From positions 1 to 64,000 of the forward strand of contig JAKBVZ010000035.1 in the NCBI GenBank assembly GCA_021841005.1: a DNA stretch of 64,000 nt. The letters are read 5' to 3'. The position numbers were made by a program, and so were the translations under genes. The stretch comes from Actinomycetes bacterium. GTDB lineage: Bacteria > Actinomycetota > Acidimicrobiia > Acidimicrobiales > JAMCPL01. Of this stretch, positions 32,986-43,155 are shown one piece after another. The stretch's first letter is position 1, and every line of letters starts with the position of its first letter. The notes under the pieces are model-generated. The model made no database searches. It saw only the letters and a list, made by a program, of their open reading frames with translations, and was not told where the DNA came from.

Positions 32986-34230
32986 ATGAGTAGCACCTCG
33001 CCGTTTCTTGCCGCTGCGGAACGTCATCGCAAGGCGGTGGTGAGCCTTCTGGGCGATCTGGTGCATACTCCTTCTCTCTCCACCAACGAGGAGGACGTTG
33101 TGAATCGCCTTCGCCAGGAGATGCTGGATGGCGGTTTCGACGAAGTGTTCATCGAACCTTTCGGGTCTGTCGTGGGCAGGATCGGCAACGGTCCGGTGAA
33201 CATTGTATATGACAGCCATGTGGATACCGTTGCGGTTGGAAGCCGTGGTGAGTGGCAGACCGACCCATTCGAGCCGACCATCCGGCCGGATGCCGGTGGA
33301 GGTGTCATGTGGGGGCGGGGTTCCAGTGACGACAAGGGGGGTATAGCTTCCATGGTTCGGGGAGCGGCCCTCTACAACGAGCTTGGCCGCAGCGAGTCCG
33401 TCACCCTGTGGGTTGTCGGATCCGTCCAGGAGGAAGAGTGCGATGGATTGGCGCTCGAGCATGTATTGACCGAAGTCATACCGAAGCCCGATCTGGTGGT
33501 GCTCGGTGAAGCAACCCGTTGCCAGGTATACAGGGGGAATCGTGGGCGTATAGAGGTTCTCGTCCAGTTGAAAGGGTCGTCCTGTCACGCATCTGCTCCA
33601 GATCGGGGAATAAACCCTGTCTATCATCTTGCTCCCGTGATAGCTGAAGTGGAGGCCCTCAACTCCAACTTGGGCAAAGACGATTTTCTCGGGTCCGGCT
33701 CTGTCGCCCTTACCAAGATAGAATGCGAAACCCCCAGTCTCAATGCGGTGCCTTCCACCGCCACCATCTATCTGGATCGCCGCCTGACTGCAGGGGAGTC
33801 GCCGGAGGAGGCGCTCGAGGAGATCCGCCAACTTCCCGCCGTAAAGGCTGCGGGAGGCAATGTTCAGTTACTCACCTACGAACGCACCTCTTTTACGGGG
33901 ATGACCCTGTCGCAGCCCAAGTCGTTCAGCACATGGGTAACGCCGGCGGATCACTACGGCGTCAAGGCCGGGCTCGAGGCAGGCAGGGTGGCACTGGACA
34001 AGGAGCTGGCTACCGGTAGCTGGGTATTTTCCACCAACGGGGTAGCCTCCATGGGCAAGCTCGCCATACCGACCATCGGGTTTGGTCCGGGCGACGAGGT
34101 GCATGCCCATACGGCGCATGACCAGTGTGCCCTAGATGATCTGGTGACTGCTATGGCTTGGTATGCTGCATTCCCGGCCGTCTTTGCCGAGCACTACCGG
34201 CAGGTGAACTTGGCTGGTAGGAACTTGTGA
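32986..34230 (+). CDS. ygeY: YgeY-like M20 peptidase (putative selenium metabolism hydrolase)
   Basis: YDSHVDTVAVG, WGRGSSDDKGGIASMVRGA, VGSVQEEECDGLALEH, FSTNGVASMGKLAIPTIGFGPGDEVHAHTAHDQC. ATG at 32986 selected. Confidence 0.85.
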   Translation: MSSTSPFLAAAERHRKAVVSLLGDLVHTPSLSTNEEDVVNRLRQEMLDGGFDEVFIEPFGSVVGRIGNGPVNIVYDSHVDTVAVGSRGEWQTDPFEPTIRPDAGGGVMWGRGSSDDKGGIASMVRGAALYNELGRSESVTLWVVGSVQEEECDGLALEHVLTEVIPKPDLVVLGEATRCQVYRGNRGRIEVLVQLKGSSCHASAPDRGINPVYHLAPVIAEVEALNSNLGKDDFLGSGSVALTKIECETPSLNAVPSTATIYLDRRLTAGESPEEALEEIRQLPAVKAAGGNVQLLTYERTSFTGMTLSQPKSFSTWVTPADHYGVKAGLEAGRVALDKELATGSWVFSTNGVASMGKLAIPTIGFGPGDEVHAHTAHDQCALDDLVTAMAWYAAFPAVFAEHYRQVNLAGRNL

Positions 34231-34351
34231 GTTGCCGGTCTGCCTCTGAATCCATGAGCGTACAATCCATGCTCCAACAAGCCGGCAGTATTGACGAAGG
34301 AGACGTCGATGTCGGTGCCTGTGGCGGGAAGGCGCAGCACCAGCTGAACCC

Positions 34352-36970
34352 ATGAGCGTACAATTTACTCTCAATGGAAAGAGCGTCCAGGTCGGGGAAG
34401 AGTACCCCCATCTCTTGAGTGTGCTACGTGAGGAGTTCCTGATCACTTCTCCCAAAGATGGCTGTTCTCCGTCGGGCCAGTGCGGAGCCTGTACGGTCCT
34501 GGTGGACGGGAAAGCAACGGTTGCCTGCCTGGCATCTCCTGCCTCGGTGGCGGGCCGGTCGGTTACCACTCTGGAAGGACTACCGGCGCAAGAAGTCGAT
34601 CGTCTGGCCAGTGCATTTGCGGATGCCGGTGCTCTCCAGTGTGGGTTTTGCACACCCGGTATACTGCTCCGTACAAAGTACTTGCTGGACAAGAAGGGTG
34701 CTTCGCTTACACGCGAGGATGCGGCACGCCATCTGGGAGCGCATCTCTGCCGGTGCACCGGGTACGTCAAGATACTCGATGCCGTGGAACAGCTGGTCAG
34801 GCAGGCTGCGGTTGAGAACCCATCCGAGAACCTGTCTGGATCTCAGCCCCGGGTCGCGACGCTTGGCGCTCGCGTTGGCGATCGTGGGCTGCGTTACCAG
34901 GCAAGAGAGTTGGCCACCGGCTCGAGAGGCTATGTGGACGACATGGTGATTCCCGGCATGCTGCATGCAGCGTTCCGCATGAGTGACCACGCTCGAGCTG
35001 TGGTAACTGCCATCGACACCAGGTCTGCCGAACAGGCTGAAGGTGTCGTGGCTGTACTAACCGCAAAGGATATACCCGGTGAGTTGAGGGTAGGTATCAT
35101 AGACCGTGATTGGCCGGTACTTATCCCCGTAGGTGCCAGGACCTCTTTTGTGGGAGACGTGCTGGCGGTGGTGGTGGCAAGGGACAGGATCACGGCCAGG
35201 AAGGCCGCCGCCCTGGTATCGGTGGACTACGAGGTGCTCCAGCCTCTGACCGACCCGATTGCTGCAATCGATAGTTCGGAGGATGCCGTATGGGGTCTTC
35301 ACGGCAATGTGCTGTCCACGTCCCGTTACGCCAGGGGGGATGTGGATGTTGCGCTTGCGTCGTCTTATCATGTTGTACACGAGGTATTCCGGACCCAGCG
35401 CGTAGAGCATGCATTCCTGGAACCTGAGTCGACGCTGGCGGTGCCTTCTCGTTCCGGCGGTTTGCATGTGTATTCGGGCGGGCAGGGGATCTTCGACGAC
35501 AGGGATCAGATTGCTGCCGTGCTAGGTATTCCGACCGAGAAGGTGGTGGTCGAACTCGTATCCAACGGTGGAGCGTTTGGAGGGAAGGAGGACCTTTCCA
35601 ACCAGGCCCACGCCGCCCTGGCGGCCTACCTGCTCCAGGTGCCCGTGCGCTGCACGCTTTCGCGCACAGAATCGCTGCTGATGCACCCGAAACGGCATCC
35701 CATGCAGCTGGAGTATTGGGCAGGTTGTGACCGCGAAGGCCATCTGACTGCTCTGCGGGCCAGGATAGTGGGAGACTCCGGTCCCTATGCTTCGGTGGGC
35801 GCCAAGGTGTTGGAGAGGGCGGCAGGCCATGCCGGTGGACCTTATGAGGTAGGGTCTATAGACGTAGAGGCTGTAGCAGTTCGTACCAACAATCCAGTCT
35901 GTGGAGCATTCAGGGGGTTTGGTTCCAACCAGGCTCAATTTGCTATGGAGGGGGTAATCGACCGGTTGGCCGAAAAGGTTGGAATAAGCGGCCTGGAAAT
36001 GCGACGTCGCAATCTGGTGCGCCCGTCCAGTGTCTGGGGACCTGGCCAGGTGTTGGATGATGGGGCGCTTGGAGCGGCGGAATGCCTGGCGGCGGTGATA
36101 CCTGCCTATGAAGAGGCTCGTGGCGCAGGTAAGGCCGTTGGCCTGGGTGTCGCCATCAAGAACTCAGGACTAGGCAACGGCGCCGTAGAAGTTTCCAGGG
36201 CGGTGATTCTCTCCAATGAGGACGGGAATGTCGAAGTCCGCCATGGATGGACGGAGATGGGTCAAGGGGTCAATACCGTGGCGCTACAGGTGGCTGCCCA
36301 GGAATTGGGCGTGGATCCCGAGAGGATTACGGTGATGGTCGATACCACTCGAGAGCTGGGAGATGGCCAGACCACAGGTTCGAGGGCTACGATTATGGTG
36401 GCAGGAGCGGTATCGAATGCCTGCAAAGTGGCGCTGGCGGGCGGGCTGCGTCCGGGGATCGACTATTTGGGCGAGTATCGCGTGGATTGGACCAACTCCA
36501 TCGAGGAGGGTCTCGAGCATCCCGTGGTTCACTCTGCCTTTTCCTATGCCGCACAGGTGGTTGTCGTCGATCGGGTCACAGGCGCGATCGAGAAGGTTGT
36601 AGCCGCCCATGATGTCGGCAAGGCGGTCAATCCATTGCTGGTGGAAGGCCAGATAGAAGGAGCTGTTCATATGGGCCTTGGTTTTGCCCTGAGCGAAGAG
36701 TTCCCCACCGATGAGGAGGGGCGCCCGTTGAATATGACGTTACGGAGTCTTGGCATTCTCAGAGCCAAGGATGTCCCTCGAATCGAAGTTCATATAGTGG
36801 AGTGCCCCCAGCCGCGCTCCCCTTACGGGGTGAAGGGCGTCGGGGAGATAGGGCTTGTACCGACAGCGGGGGCGGTGGCCGCCGCTCTCCACGACCTTGA
36901 TGGCATCTGGCGCGTTTCCCTTCCCATGGCGATCGGTACAGCGGAGAATCGTGTTGGCAACGGCAAGTGA
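34352..36970 (+). CDS. xdhD: Fused [2Fe-2S]-molybdopterin hydroxylase, XdhD type (selenium-dependent hydroxylase family)
   Basis: N-term CSPSGQCGACTVLVDGK, CGFCTPGI, HLCRCTGY. Moco domain FGGKEDLSNQAHAALAAYLLQVPVRCTLSRTESLLMHPKRHPM, NPVCGAFRGFGSNQAQFAMEG, VKGVGEIGLVPTAGAV. Confidence 0.88.
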   Translation: MSVQFTLNGKSVQVGEEYPHLLSVLREEFLITSPKDGCSPSGQCGACTVLVDGKATVACLASPASVAGRSVTTLEGLPAQEVDRLASAFADAGALQCGFCTPGILLRTKYLLDKKGASLTREDAARHLGAHLCRCTGYVKILDAVEQLVRQAAVENPSENLSGSQPRVATLGARVGDRGLRYQARELATGSRGYVDDMVIPGMLHAAFRMSDHARAVVTAIDTRSAEQAEGVVAVLTAKDIPGELRVGIIDRDWPVLIPVGARTSFVGDVLAVVVARDRITARKAAALVSVDYEVLQPLTDPIAAIDSSEDAVWGLHGNVLSTSRYARGDVDVALASSYHVVHEVFRTQRVEHAFLEPESTLAVPSRSGGLHVYSGGQGIFDDRDQIAAVLGIPTEKVVVELVSNGGAFGGKEDLSNQAHAALAAYLLQVPVRCTLSRTESLLMHPKRHPMQLEYWAGCDREGHLTALRARIVGDSGPYASVGAKVLERAAGHAGGPYEVGSIDVEAVAVRTNNPVCGAFRGFGSNQAQFAMEGVIDRLAEKVGISGLEMRRRNLVRPSSVWGPGQVLDDGALGAAECLAAVIPAYEEARGAGKAVGLGVAIKNSGLGNGAVEVSRAVILSNEDGNVEVRHGWTEMGQGVNTVALQVAAQELGVDPERITVMVDTTRELGDGQTTGSRATIMVAGAVSNACKVALAGGLRPGIDYLGEYRVDWTNSIEEGLEHPVVHSAFSYAAQVVVVDRVTGAIEKVVAAHDVGKAVNPLLVEGQIEGAVHMGLGFALSEEFPTDEEGRPLNMTLRSLGILRAKDVPRIEVHIVECPQPRSPYGVKGVGEIGLVPTAGAVAAALHDLDGIWRVSLPMAIGTAENRVGNGK

Positions 36971-38081
36971 TGCAGTCGCCACTCCCGTTGCTGACCGCGC
37001 CGGTGAGGATACAGCCGGTGAGGATACAGCCGGTGAGGATACAGCCAAAGGCTCCGGCGTTACGCCAGGGCTCGTCTGTGCCCATCACCACCTTTATTCG
37101 GCCTTGGCCAGGGGAATGCCTGCACCTTCCCGTACGCCATCGAACTTTTCCGAGATCCTCGAACTTGTCTGGTGGCGTCTCGACAGGGCTCTCGATCTCG
37201 ACATGGTCCGGTGGTCGGCCATGCTTGGAGCGCTGGAAGCTCTGCAGGCAGGTACGACCGTTATTGTCGATCATCATTCCTCACCCAACGCTATCGACGG
37301 CTCTCTCGATGTCATAGCAGATGCCTGCGCCGAGGTGGGGATCCGTGCGCTCTGCTGTTACGAGGTAACCGACCGGAACGGACCTGGTGCGGTCAAGGCG
37401 GCCTTGGCCGAAAATCGACGCTTTCTCGAGGCCGGCGGTCAGGGGATGGTAGGAGCACATGCCTGCTTCACCCTTTCGCAGTCCACGCTGGACGCAGTGG
37501 CCGGATTGGCGGACAGCCTTGGGGTCGGTGTGCACATCCATGTCGCCGAGGACAAGGTCGATGCCGATGCCGGGGAGCGTCTGGAAGGGATCACCAAGCC
37601 CGACTGGCTACTCGCCCATTGCGTCCATCTTGACAGGCCATTGCCCGGCATGGTGGTCCACAACCCTCGTTCCAACCAGAACAACGCTGTCGGTTACGCT
37701 CGCCCATCCCGTTTCTCCAACCCAGTGCTTCTCGGTACCGACGGAATCGGTGCTGATATGCTGGAGGAGTTCAGGATTGCTTATGCCCGTTTGCGTGAGG
37801 ACGACGTAACCGCCATTCCTGCGGTTCCCTGGCAGTGGCTGGAAAATGGGTGGCGCTTGGCACCCATCGCCCTTTCCGATCAGGTGCGCTGGAGCTATGC
37901 ACCCATCGACCCGTGGCATCTGGCGTTTACGCCAACGGTTAGACCCCTGGAAGTCGTCGTGGACGGTGAGGTGGTACTGCGCGACGGTCGGCCAGTAAAG
38001 GTGGATGAGCAGGAAGTGCGATCCAAGGCTCGCGAGCAACAAGCCAGGCTCTTCGCCAGGCTGGAGACATTGGGACCATGA
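36951..38081 (+). CDS. ssnA: SsnA-like amidohydrolase (putative selenium metabolism protein), N-terminus shortened
   Basis: GLVCAHHHLYSALARGM, GTTVIVDHHSSPNAI, HVAEDKVDAD, VVHNPRSNQNNAVGYA. GTG start overlaps xdhD; the usual N-terminal beta-domain is missing. Confidence 0.78.
   Translation: MLATASDAVATPVADRAGEDTAGEDTAGEDTAKGSGVTPGLVCAHHHLYSALARGMPAPSRTPSNFSEILELVWWRLDRALDLDMVRWSAMLGALEALQAGTTVIVDHHSSPNAIDGSLDVIADACAEVGIRALCCYEVTDRNGPGAVKAALAENRRFLEAGGQGMVGAHACFTLSQSTLDAVAGLADSLGVGVHIHVAEDKVDADAGERLEGITKPDWLLAHCVHLDRPLPGMVVHNPRSNQNNAVGYARPSRFSNPVLLGTDGIGADMLEEFRIAYARLREDDVTAIPAVPWQWLENGWRLAPIALSDQVRWSYAPIDPWHLAFTPTVRPLEVVVDGEVVLRDGRPVKVDEQEVRSKAREQQARLFARLETLGP
36999..37043. repeat. 3 x 15-bp in-frame repeat GCCGGTGAGGATACA near the ssnA N-terminus
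   Basis: Exact units encoding AGEDT. Confidence 0.97.
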
Positions 38082-38119
38082 GAGCAGCTCCGGTGGCGCT
38101 TGACGGTCATTCTGGCGAT

Positions 38120-38153
38120 ATGACGGATGTGGCGGTATGACGGATGTGGCGGT
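38120..38153. repeat. 2 x 17-bp tandem repeat ATGACGGATGTGGCGGT upstream of the LLM oxidoreductase
   Basis: Exact tandem copies in the intergenic region. Confidence 0.95.
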
Positions 38154-38180
38154 ATGAAGACCAGTGAAAGGAAGGCATAG

Positions 38181-39215
38181 TTGAACTCCAGAGAACCCCG
38201 AATCCCTCAGGCTGCTCTTTACCTGCAGGATGCACATTCCATCCGGGACAGCATGGCCATAGCGGCATACGCCGAACAAAAGGGGTTTTCTGCCATCTGG
38301 CAAGCGGAAAGCCGCCTGGTGAGAGAAGCGACCGTGCCCATGGCCGCTTACCTGGCGTCCACCGAACGTATATCTGTCGGCTCCGGCGTCGTCAACAACT
38401 GGACACGTAATCCGGCGTTGCTGGCCTCGACCTTCTCCACCCTCGATGACCTTGCTCCTGGAAGGGTGATGCTGGGGATCGGCGCCTGGTGGGATCCCCT
38501 GGCCCACAAGGTGGGTATTCATCGTAACAGGCCCCTTCAGGCCATGAGGGAAACAGTGGAAGCGGTAAGGGCCCTTCTTACCTGCGAACCGGTGACCTAT
38601 CATGGTGAGGTGGTCCATCTTGATGGTGCGCAACTCGACTACGTCCACAGCGAGCGCCGTCTCAAGCAGGTGCCGATTTACATTGGGGCGACGGGGATGA
38701 AGATGATGGAACTTGCAGGTGAGATCGCCGACGGAGTGTTGCTCAACTACCTGGTGTCACCTGATTACAATGACATGGCCATGGAGCATCTTGCCCGTGG
38801 CGCTTCTCGTTCCGGGAAAGACGTGGCGACCTTGGACCGTCCACAACTCATCGTCTGCTCTCTGGATGACGACCGCGAGGCAGCACTAGACGCTGCCAGG
38901 TTGCTCGTTACCCAATACCTGGGTCAGCAACCACATATAATGGCGGCCTCGGGGGTGCCGCACTCCCTCCTAGAGGCAATTGCGGAGCACCTGTCGTGGC
39001 CAGCCACCCATCAGCAGATAGAAGCAGCCAGCAGGCTTGTGCCTGACGAGGTTGTCCAGATGATTACCGCATCCGGCAATGCAGAGGAGTGCAGGGCAAA
39101 GGTGAACGAGTATATCGAAAGAGGGTGTACCTGCCCTATCCTCTATCCACTTGGTTCAGACGTACAGGCCATGATTGATGTCTTTGCTCCCCAGCCGGAC
39201 CAAGGTCCGGCTTAA
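38181..39215 (+). CDS. LLM-class flavin- or F420-dependent oxidoreductase
   Basis: [85 protein letters not shown] start. Confidence 0.88.
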   Translation: MNSREPRIPQAALYLQDAHSIRDSMAIAAYAEQKGFSAIWQAESRLVREATVPMAAYLASTERISVGSGVVNNWTRNPALLASTFSTLDDLAPGRVMLGIGAWWDPLAHKVGIHRNRPLQAMRETVEAVRALLTCEPVTYHGEVVHLDGAQLDYVHSERRLKQVPIYIGATGMKMMELAGEIADGVLLNYLVSPDYNDMAMEHLARGASRSGKDVATLDRPQLIVCSLDDDREAALDAARLLVTQYLGQQPHIMAASGVPHSLLEAIAEHLSWPATHQQIEAASRLVPDEVVQMITASGNAEECRAKVNEYIERGCTCPILYPLGSDVQAMIDVFAPQPDQGPA

Positions 39216-39394
39216 GGCATACCGGCGATCTCCGTCCATATGCTGATGCGCATCCACAACCGTTACTCCCCAAGTGGACCACTTTTCACTATTGCTGGTC
39301 GTAGCCGGCCAACTGGCTCAGCCGTGTGGATGCGTGCTGCCATTTGGCGGTATTTGCGGCCTGAGTCACTAGACACGGCAAGGGTGGCCGGCTG

Positions 39395-40675
39395 ATGGAT
39401 GAAGTTCTGGAAAGCATAGAGACCTGGCGGCGAGCCGGGCTCCGGGTGGCCATCGCTAAAGTGATAAAAGTGGGTGGATCTGCCCCGTTAGGTCCCGGTG
39501 CGATTATGGCGGTAAACGAGAATGGCGAAGTTGCCGGCTCGGTGTCGGGAGGTTGCGTCGAAGGAGCGGTGCTGGAGGATGTTCTGGAATCGATGCACGG
39601 CTCCTTACCCGCTCATGTACGCACCTATGGATACTCTGATGAGGATGCCTTTGCAGTGGGGCTGACCTGTGGCGGTACTTTGCACATACTGGTTACTCCC
39701 GATCTTCCTTTAGTGTACGAAGAATTACGGGATTCGCTGGTTGCGGCCAGGCCTGTCGTTTTGGCAACCGTTTGCAGGGTGGATCCGAGTACGGTTGGGA
39801 TATCCACGAGCCCAGGAGAAGGGGGAGGCATGGCAGGGAGTGCTGCCTCATCTCCTGCGCTGGTTGATGACGGTGGCGAACATGCTAACTGTGACGCCGG
39901 CGCAGGCGGCACGGTGGCCGGAGCAACCATGCTGGTCACAGAAGGGGGCCGGCTGACCGGTTCCCTCGGGGACATCCAGCTTGATCAGGCGGTAGCTGGA
40001 GATGCCCATGATGCGCTTGCCGGAGGAACAACGAGCATGCGTCATTACGGGATTGGTGGCGATAGATGCTTGCACGCGGTGGAGGTTGCGGCGGGGGCTG
40101 GAGTGGAGGTGTTGCTCGAGTCGTTCGTACCTCCTCCGCGCATGATCATACTGGGGGCAGTCGACTTCACCGCGTCCCTGGCTCAAGTGGCCAAAGTGCT
40201 CGGCTACCATGTGGTTGTGTGCGACGCTCGCGAGGTATTCGCTACGAAGGCCCGCTTTCGGGTGGCTGATGAGGTGGTTGTTGCCTGGCCGGACCGGTAC
40301 ATTGATTCCATCGACCCTCCCTTGGGGCAACGGGATGCCATCTGCATACTTACCCACGATCCCAAGTTTGATATACCTGCTGCGGTGGCAGCCCTGCGTA
40401 CGGAGGTGGGATATATCGGGGCCATGGGATCACGCAGGACCCATGCGGCACGCCTTGCAAAGCTACGAGATTCTGGCGTGACGGAGGAGGCACTTTCCAG
40501 GATAATGGCGCCCGTGGGCTTGGACATAGGAGCACGTAACCCGCAGGAGACAGCAGTATCGATCTGTGCCGAGATTATACTGTTACGATCTGGCGGCGGA
40601 GCGGTATCATCCTTGAGAGATACCAGCGGGCCGGTACATGGTAGATCGATGCCAGGAGGTGGACTACGGCCGTAG
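39395..40675 (+). CDS. xdhC: XdhC/CoxI-family molybdenum hydroxylase maturation protein with internal insert
   Basis: VIKVGGSAPLGPGAIMAVNENGEVAGSVSGGCVEGAVLED, LTCGGTLHILV, GYIGAMGSRRTHAARLAKL. Confidence 0.9.
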   Translation: MDEVLESIETWRRAGLRVAIAKVIKVGGSAPLGPGAIMAVNENGEVAGSVSGGCVEGAVLEDVLESMHGSLPAHVRTYGYSDEDAFAVGLTCGGTLHILVTPDLPLVYEELRDSLVAARPVVLATVCRVDPSTVGISTSPGEGGGMAGSAASSPALVDDGGEHANCDAGAGGTVAGATMLVTEGGRLTGSLGDIQLDQAVAGDAHDALAGGTTSMRHYGIGGDRCLHAVEVAAGAGVEVLLESFVPPPRMIILGAVDFTASLAQVAKVLGYHVVVCDAREVFATKARFRVADEVVVAWPDRYIDSIDPPLGQRDAICILTHDPKFDIPAAVAALRTEVGYIGAMGSRRTHAARLAKLRDSGVTEEALSRIMAPVGLDIGARNPQETAVSICAEIILLRSGGGAVSSLRDTSGPVHGRSMPGGGLRP

Positions 40676-40683
40676 CTGCGATC

Positions 40684-41244
40684 GTGTTGGCAGCGGGAGG
40701 CTCCACGCGATTCAAGGGCATTACGCACAAGCTACTCGTTCCTTTCCGCGGTAAACCATTGGCACTCTGGGCCATCGAAGCGGCCCTGCAGGCTGGGTTG
40801 GACGAGACCGTAGTGGTAAGCGGCGCGGTGGACCTTAGCGAAATAGTGCCTGCCGGAGTCACGCTGATCGGGAACGTTTCCTGGCGACAGGGACTTGCCG
40901 GATCGCTGGCTCGAGCACTGCGATGGTGCGAGTACCATCGCTACGATGGTGCAGTGGTCGGGCTGGCTGACCAGCCGCTGGTACCTGCCTCTGCCTGGAT
41001 CAGGGTTGCTTCAGCAGCTGCCTTGCCGTCGGCCCGGCCAGTGGTGGTCGCCGTTTACAACCACCAGCGAAGAAACCCGGTGTACTTGGACAGATCGGTA
41101 TGGTCATTGTTGCCGTCTTCCGGGGACGCAGGTGCGCGTACCCTTATGGTACAGCACCCTGAACTCATCACCGAGGTGGATTGCGATGGCGATCCATCCG
41201 ATATTGATACCATGGATGATCTGGAACGCCTGGAACGTCTGTAG
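40684..41244 (+). CDS. mocA: MocA-like nucleotidyltransferase (molybdenum cofactor cytidylyltransferase family)
   Basis: VLAAGGSTRFKG...HKLLVPFRGKPL, VVGLADQPLV. The conserved N-terminus extends upstream of the first canonical start. Confidence 0.82.
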   Translation: MLAAGGSTRFKGITHKLLVPFRGKPLALWAIEAALQAGLDETVVVSGAVDLSEIVPAGVTLIGNVSWRQGLAGSLARALRWCEYHRYDGAVVGLADQPLVPASAWIRVASAAALPSARPVVVAVYNHQRRNPVYLDRSVWSLLPSSGDAGARTLMVQHPELITEVDCDGDPSDIDTMDDLERLERL

Positions 41245-41350
41245 CCGCAAGCGTTCCAGGCGTCAGCTTCCACGAGATCGCTGGATGCCCATATGATGTA
41301 CCCAGAATGACCAGCAACCTAGTGTTAAGAGTGTCCGAACTGCCGCAAGA

Positions 41351-42880
41351 TCAGTTGCCTGCCACAATGCCGCTCTCCGTGCCAGCGGCCACCTCGGCAC
41401 GGACACTGCGGTAGGAGAGAATCCAGTATGCCACCCCACCGACGATTATGCCTACCAGCCAGCTGAAATCTGCGCCACCGGTTGCACTTGACAGTGGCCC
41501 CGTATAGCTTGGCACGTAAAATGCAGCATCTATCCACATCATGGCCGCTGCCATGCCGAGGAATAGCGATACCAGTGCCCGCCAGTTCACACCGCCGTTG
41601 CGCCAGTAGACCCCTCCTCCCTTCCTGAACAGGGCATGCCTATCGTACTGGCCGTGCCGTAGCAGGTAGTCGACGAATAGGATAGCGAACCATGGGCCAA
41701 GCCACACCACTATGTAATCGAGGAAGCCAGACAGGTCCGTATAGAAATTGCCCTTGAAGATCACCAGAGCGGTAACCAGGCCCGCAACCACGGTGTCGAT
41801 GATGACCGCTCCCCACCGCTTGACACGCAGCCCGAGGGCCTGCAGCGTTACTCCAGAAGAGTAGAGATCCAGGGTATTGATGGCGAAGATTTGGGGCAGG
41901 GCCAGGATCAGGAACGGCCAGAAGAACCAGCTTGCAAATGACGAAGGCACCCCAGTTACCGCGGTGGCCTTGGAGCTGACGATGAATGCGGCGGCTCCAA
42001 GCAATTCGAGCAGGATTGATGGGATTGCCGGTCCAAGGGTGGCCGCCCAGAAGGTCTTGTGTTTGGGGGTCGACCGGGGCAGGTAGCGGGAGTAGTCATT
42101 GCCGTTCTCTGTCCAGCCCAGTCCTCCTGCGGAAACAATCAGAACGACACCTGTCGTCCAGATGGCCCACGAGGCGCTCTTGTGGTAACTGGAAAGATGG
42201 ACATGAGGCAGGAGGAGGATTGCCATGACAACGAAGAGGACGATGAATACGAAGGACAGGTAGCGCAGGATTTTAGTGATGGTGGCGTGCCCGAGAAATG
42301 GCACGATGAACTGTATGAGCACCGCAGCCAAGATGAATACGATTTTCAGTCCAGTGCCTGACGTGATCCCTCCTCGCTGGAACAGTGCTTCAACAATCAG
42401 AACGATGAGTACAATGCCTTCTATCTCGAAACCCACCTGGGTGATCCAATTGAATAGAGATGGAACCCGGTTGCCGTTGCGGCCGAAGGGAGCGCGGCTT
42501 ACGCCAAATGCGGTGGTACCTGCCTCAGGTCCCTGGAGGCTGGCTATTCCCAGCAATGCATAGAAGACATTGCCGATGAGGATGGCCAGCACCGCCTGGA
42601 TGAACGAGAGTCCAAAGGAAACAACCAGTGCTCCGTAGACTAGGAACTCCACGTTCCAGACCGCCCCAGCCCACATCCAAAAGAGATCGGAGGGACGCAT
42701 GGGTCGTTCATCCTCCGGTACGAGCTCTATCCCCCTCTGTTCGAGCTTGAAGGCTTCGTATTCCTCCTCCTCCTCGCCGGAATCATCTGCCACGATGGCC
42801 GTACCGGCCGGATCACCTACTACATTACTCATCGCATTCTCCTCTCCTGCTCCCATTTTCTCGTACTTTGCCAGGCTCAC
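41351..42880 (-). CDS. NCS1-family nucleobase/cytosine-purine permease
   Basis: About 12 TM segments; MRPSDLFWMWAGAVWNVEFLVYGALVVSFGLSFIQAVLAILIGNVFYALLGIASLQGPEAGTTAFGVSRAPFG. Confidence 0.87.
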   Translation of the reverse strand: MSLAKYEKMGAGEENAMSNVVGDPAGTAIVADDSGEEEEEYEAFKLEQRGIELVPEDERPMRPSDLFWMWAGAVWNVEFLVYGALVVSFGLSFIQAVLAILIGNVFYALLGIASLQGPEAGTTAFGVSRAPFGRNGNRVPSLFNWITQVGFEIEGIVLIVLIVEALFQRGGITSGTGLKIVFILAAVLIQFIVPFLGHATITKILRYLSFVFIVLFVVMAILLLPHVHLSSYHKSASWAIWTTGVVLIVSAGGLGWTENGNDYSRYLPRSTPKHKTFWAATLGPAIPSILLELLGAAAFIVSSKATAVTGVPSSFASWFFWPFLILALPQIFAINTLDLYSSGVTLQALGLRVKRWGAVIIDTVVAGLVTALVIFKGNFYTDLSGFLDYIVVWLGPWFAILFVDYLLRHGQYDRHALFRKGGGVYWRNGGVNWRALVSLFLGMAAAMMWIDAAFYVPSYTGPLSSATGGADFSWLVGIIVGGVAYWILSYRSVRAEVAAGTESGIVAGN

Positions 42881-43155
42881 ATCTTTTATACATGGTATCT
42901 GTTACGTACGGGTTTTCGGGAGATGAACAACCTGTTTCGACCAGCACTCCCCAGTATCTACATAGTTACGAGTCAGTTACGAGTGGCGCGGTCATCTGAA
43001 TTGAGTTCACAGGGCCACCTCTCCTGTCCTCCTCTCCTCTCCAGCCCCTGCAAGCATTTAATTACAAGTAAATGTAACACACAGGCAATTCCAGATCAAC
43101 CATTACCACCAAAATGTTCAGAGTCCAAGATTGCCTTTGTTCAGATGTCATCTAT

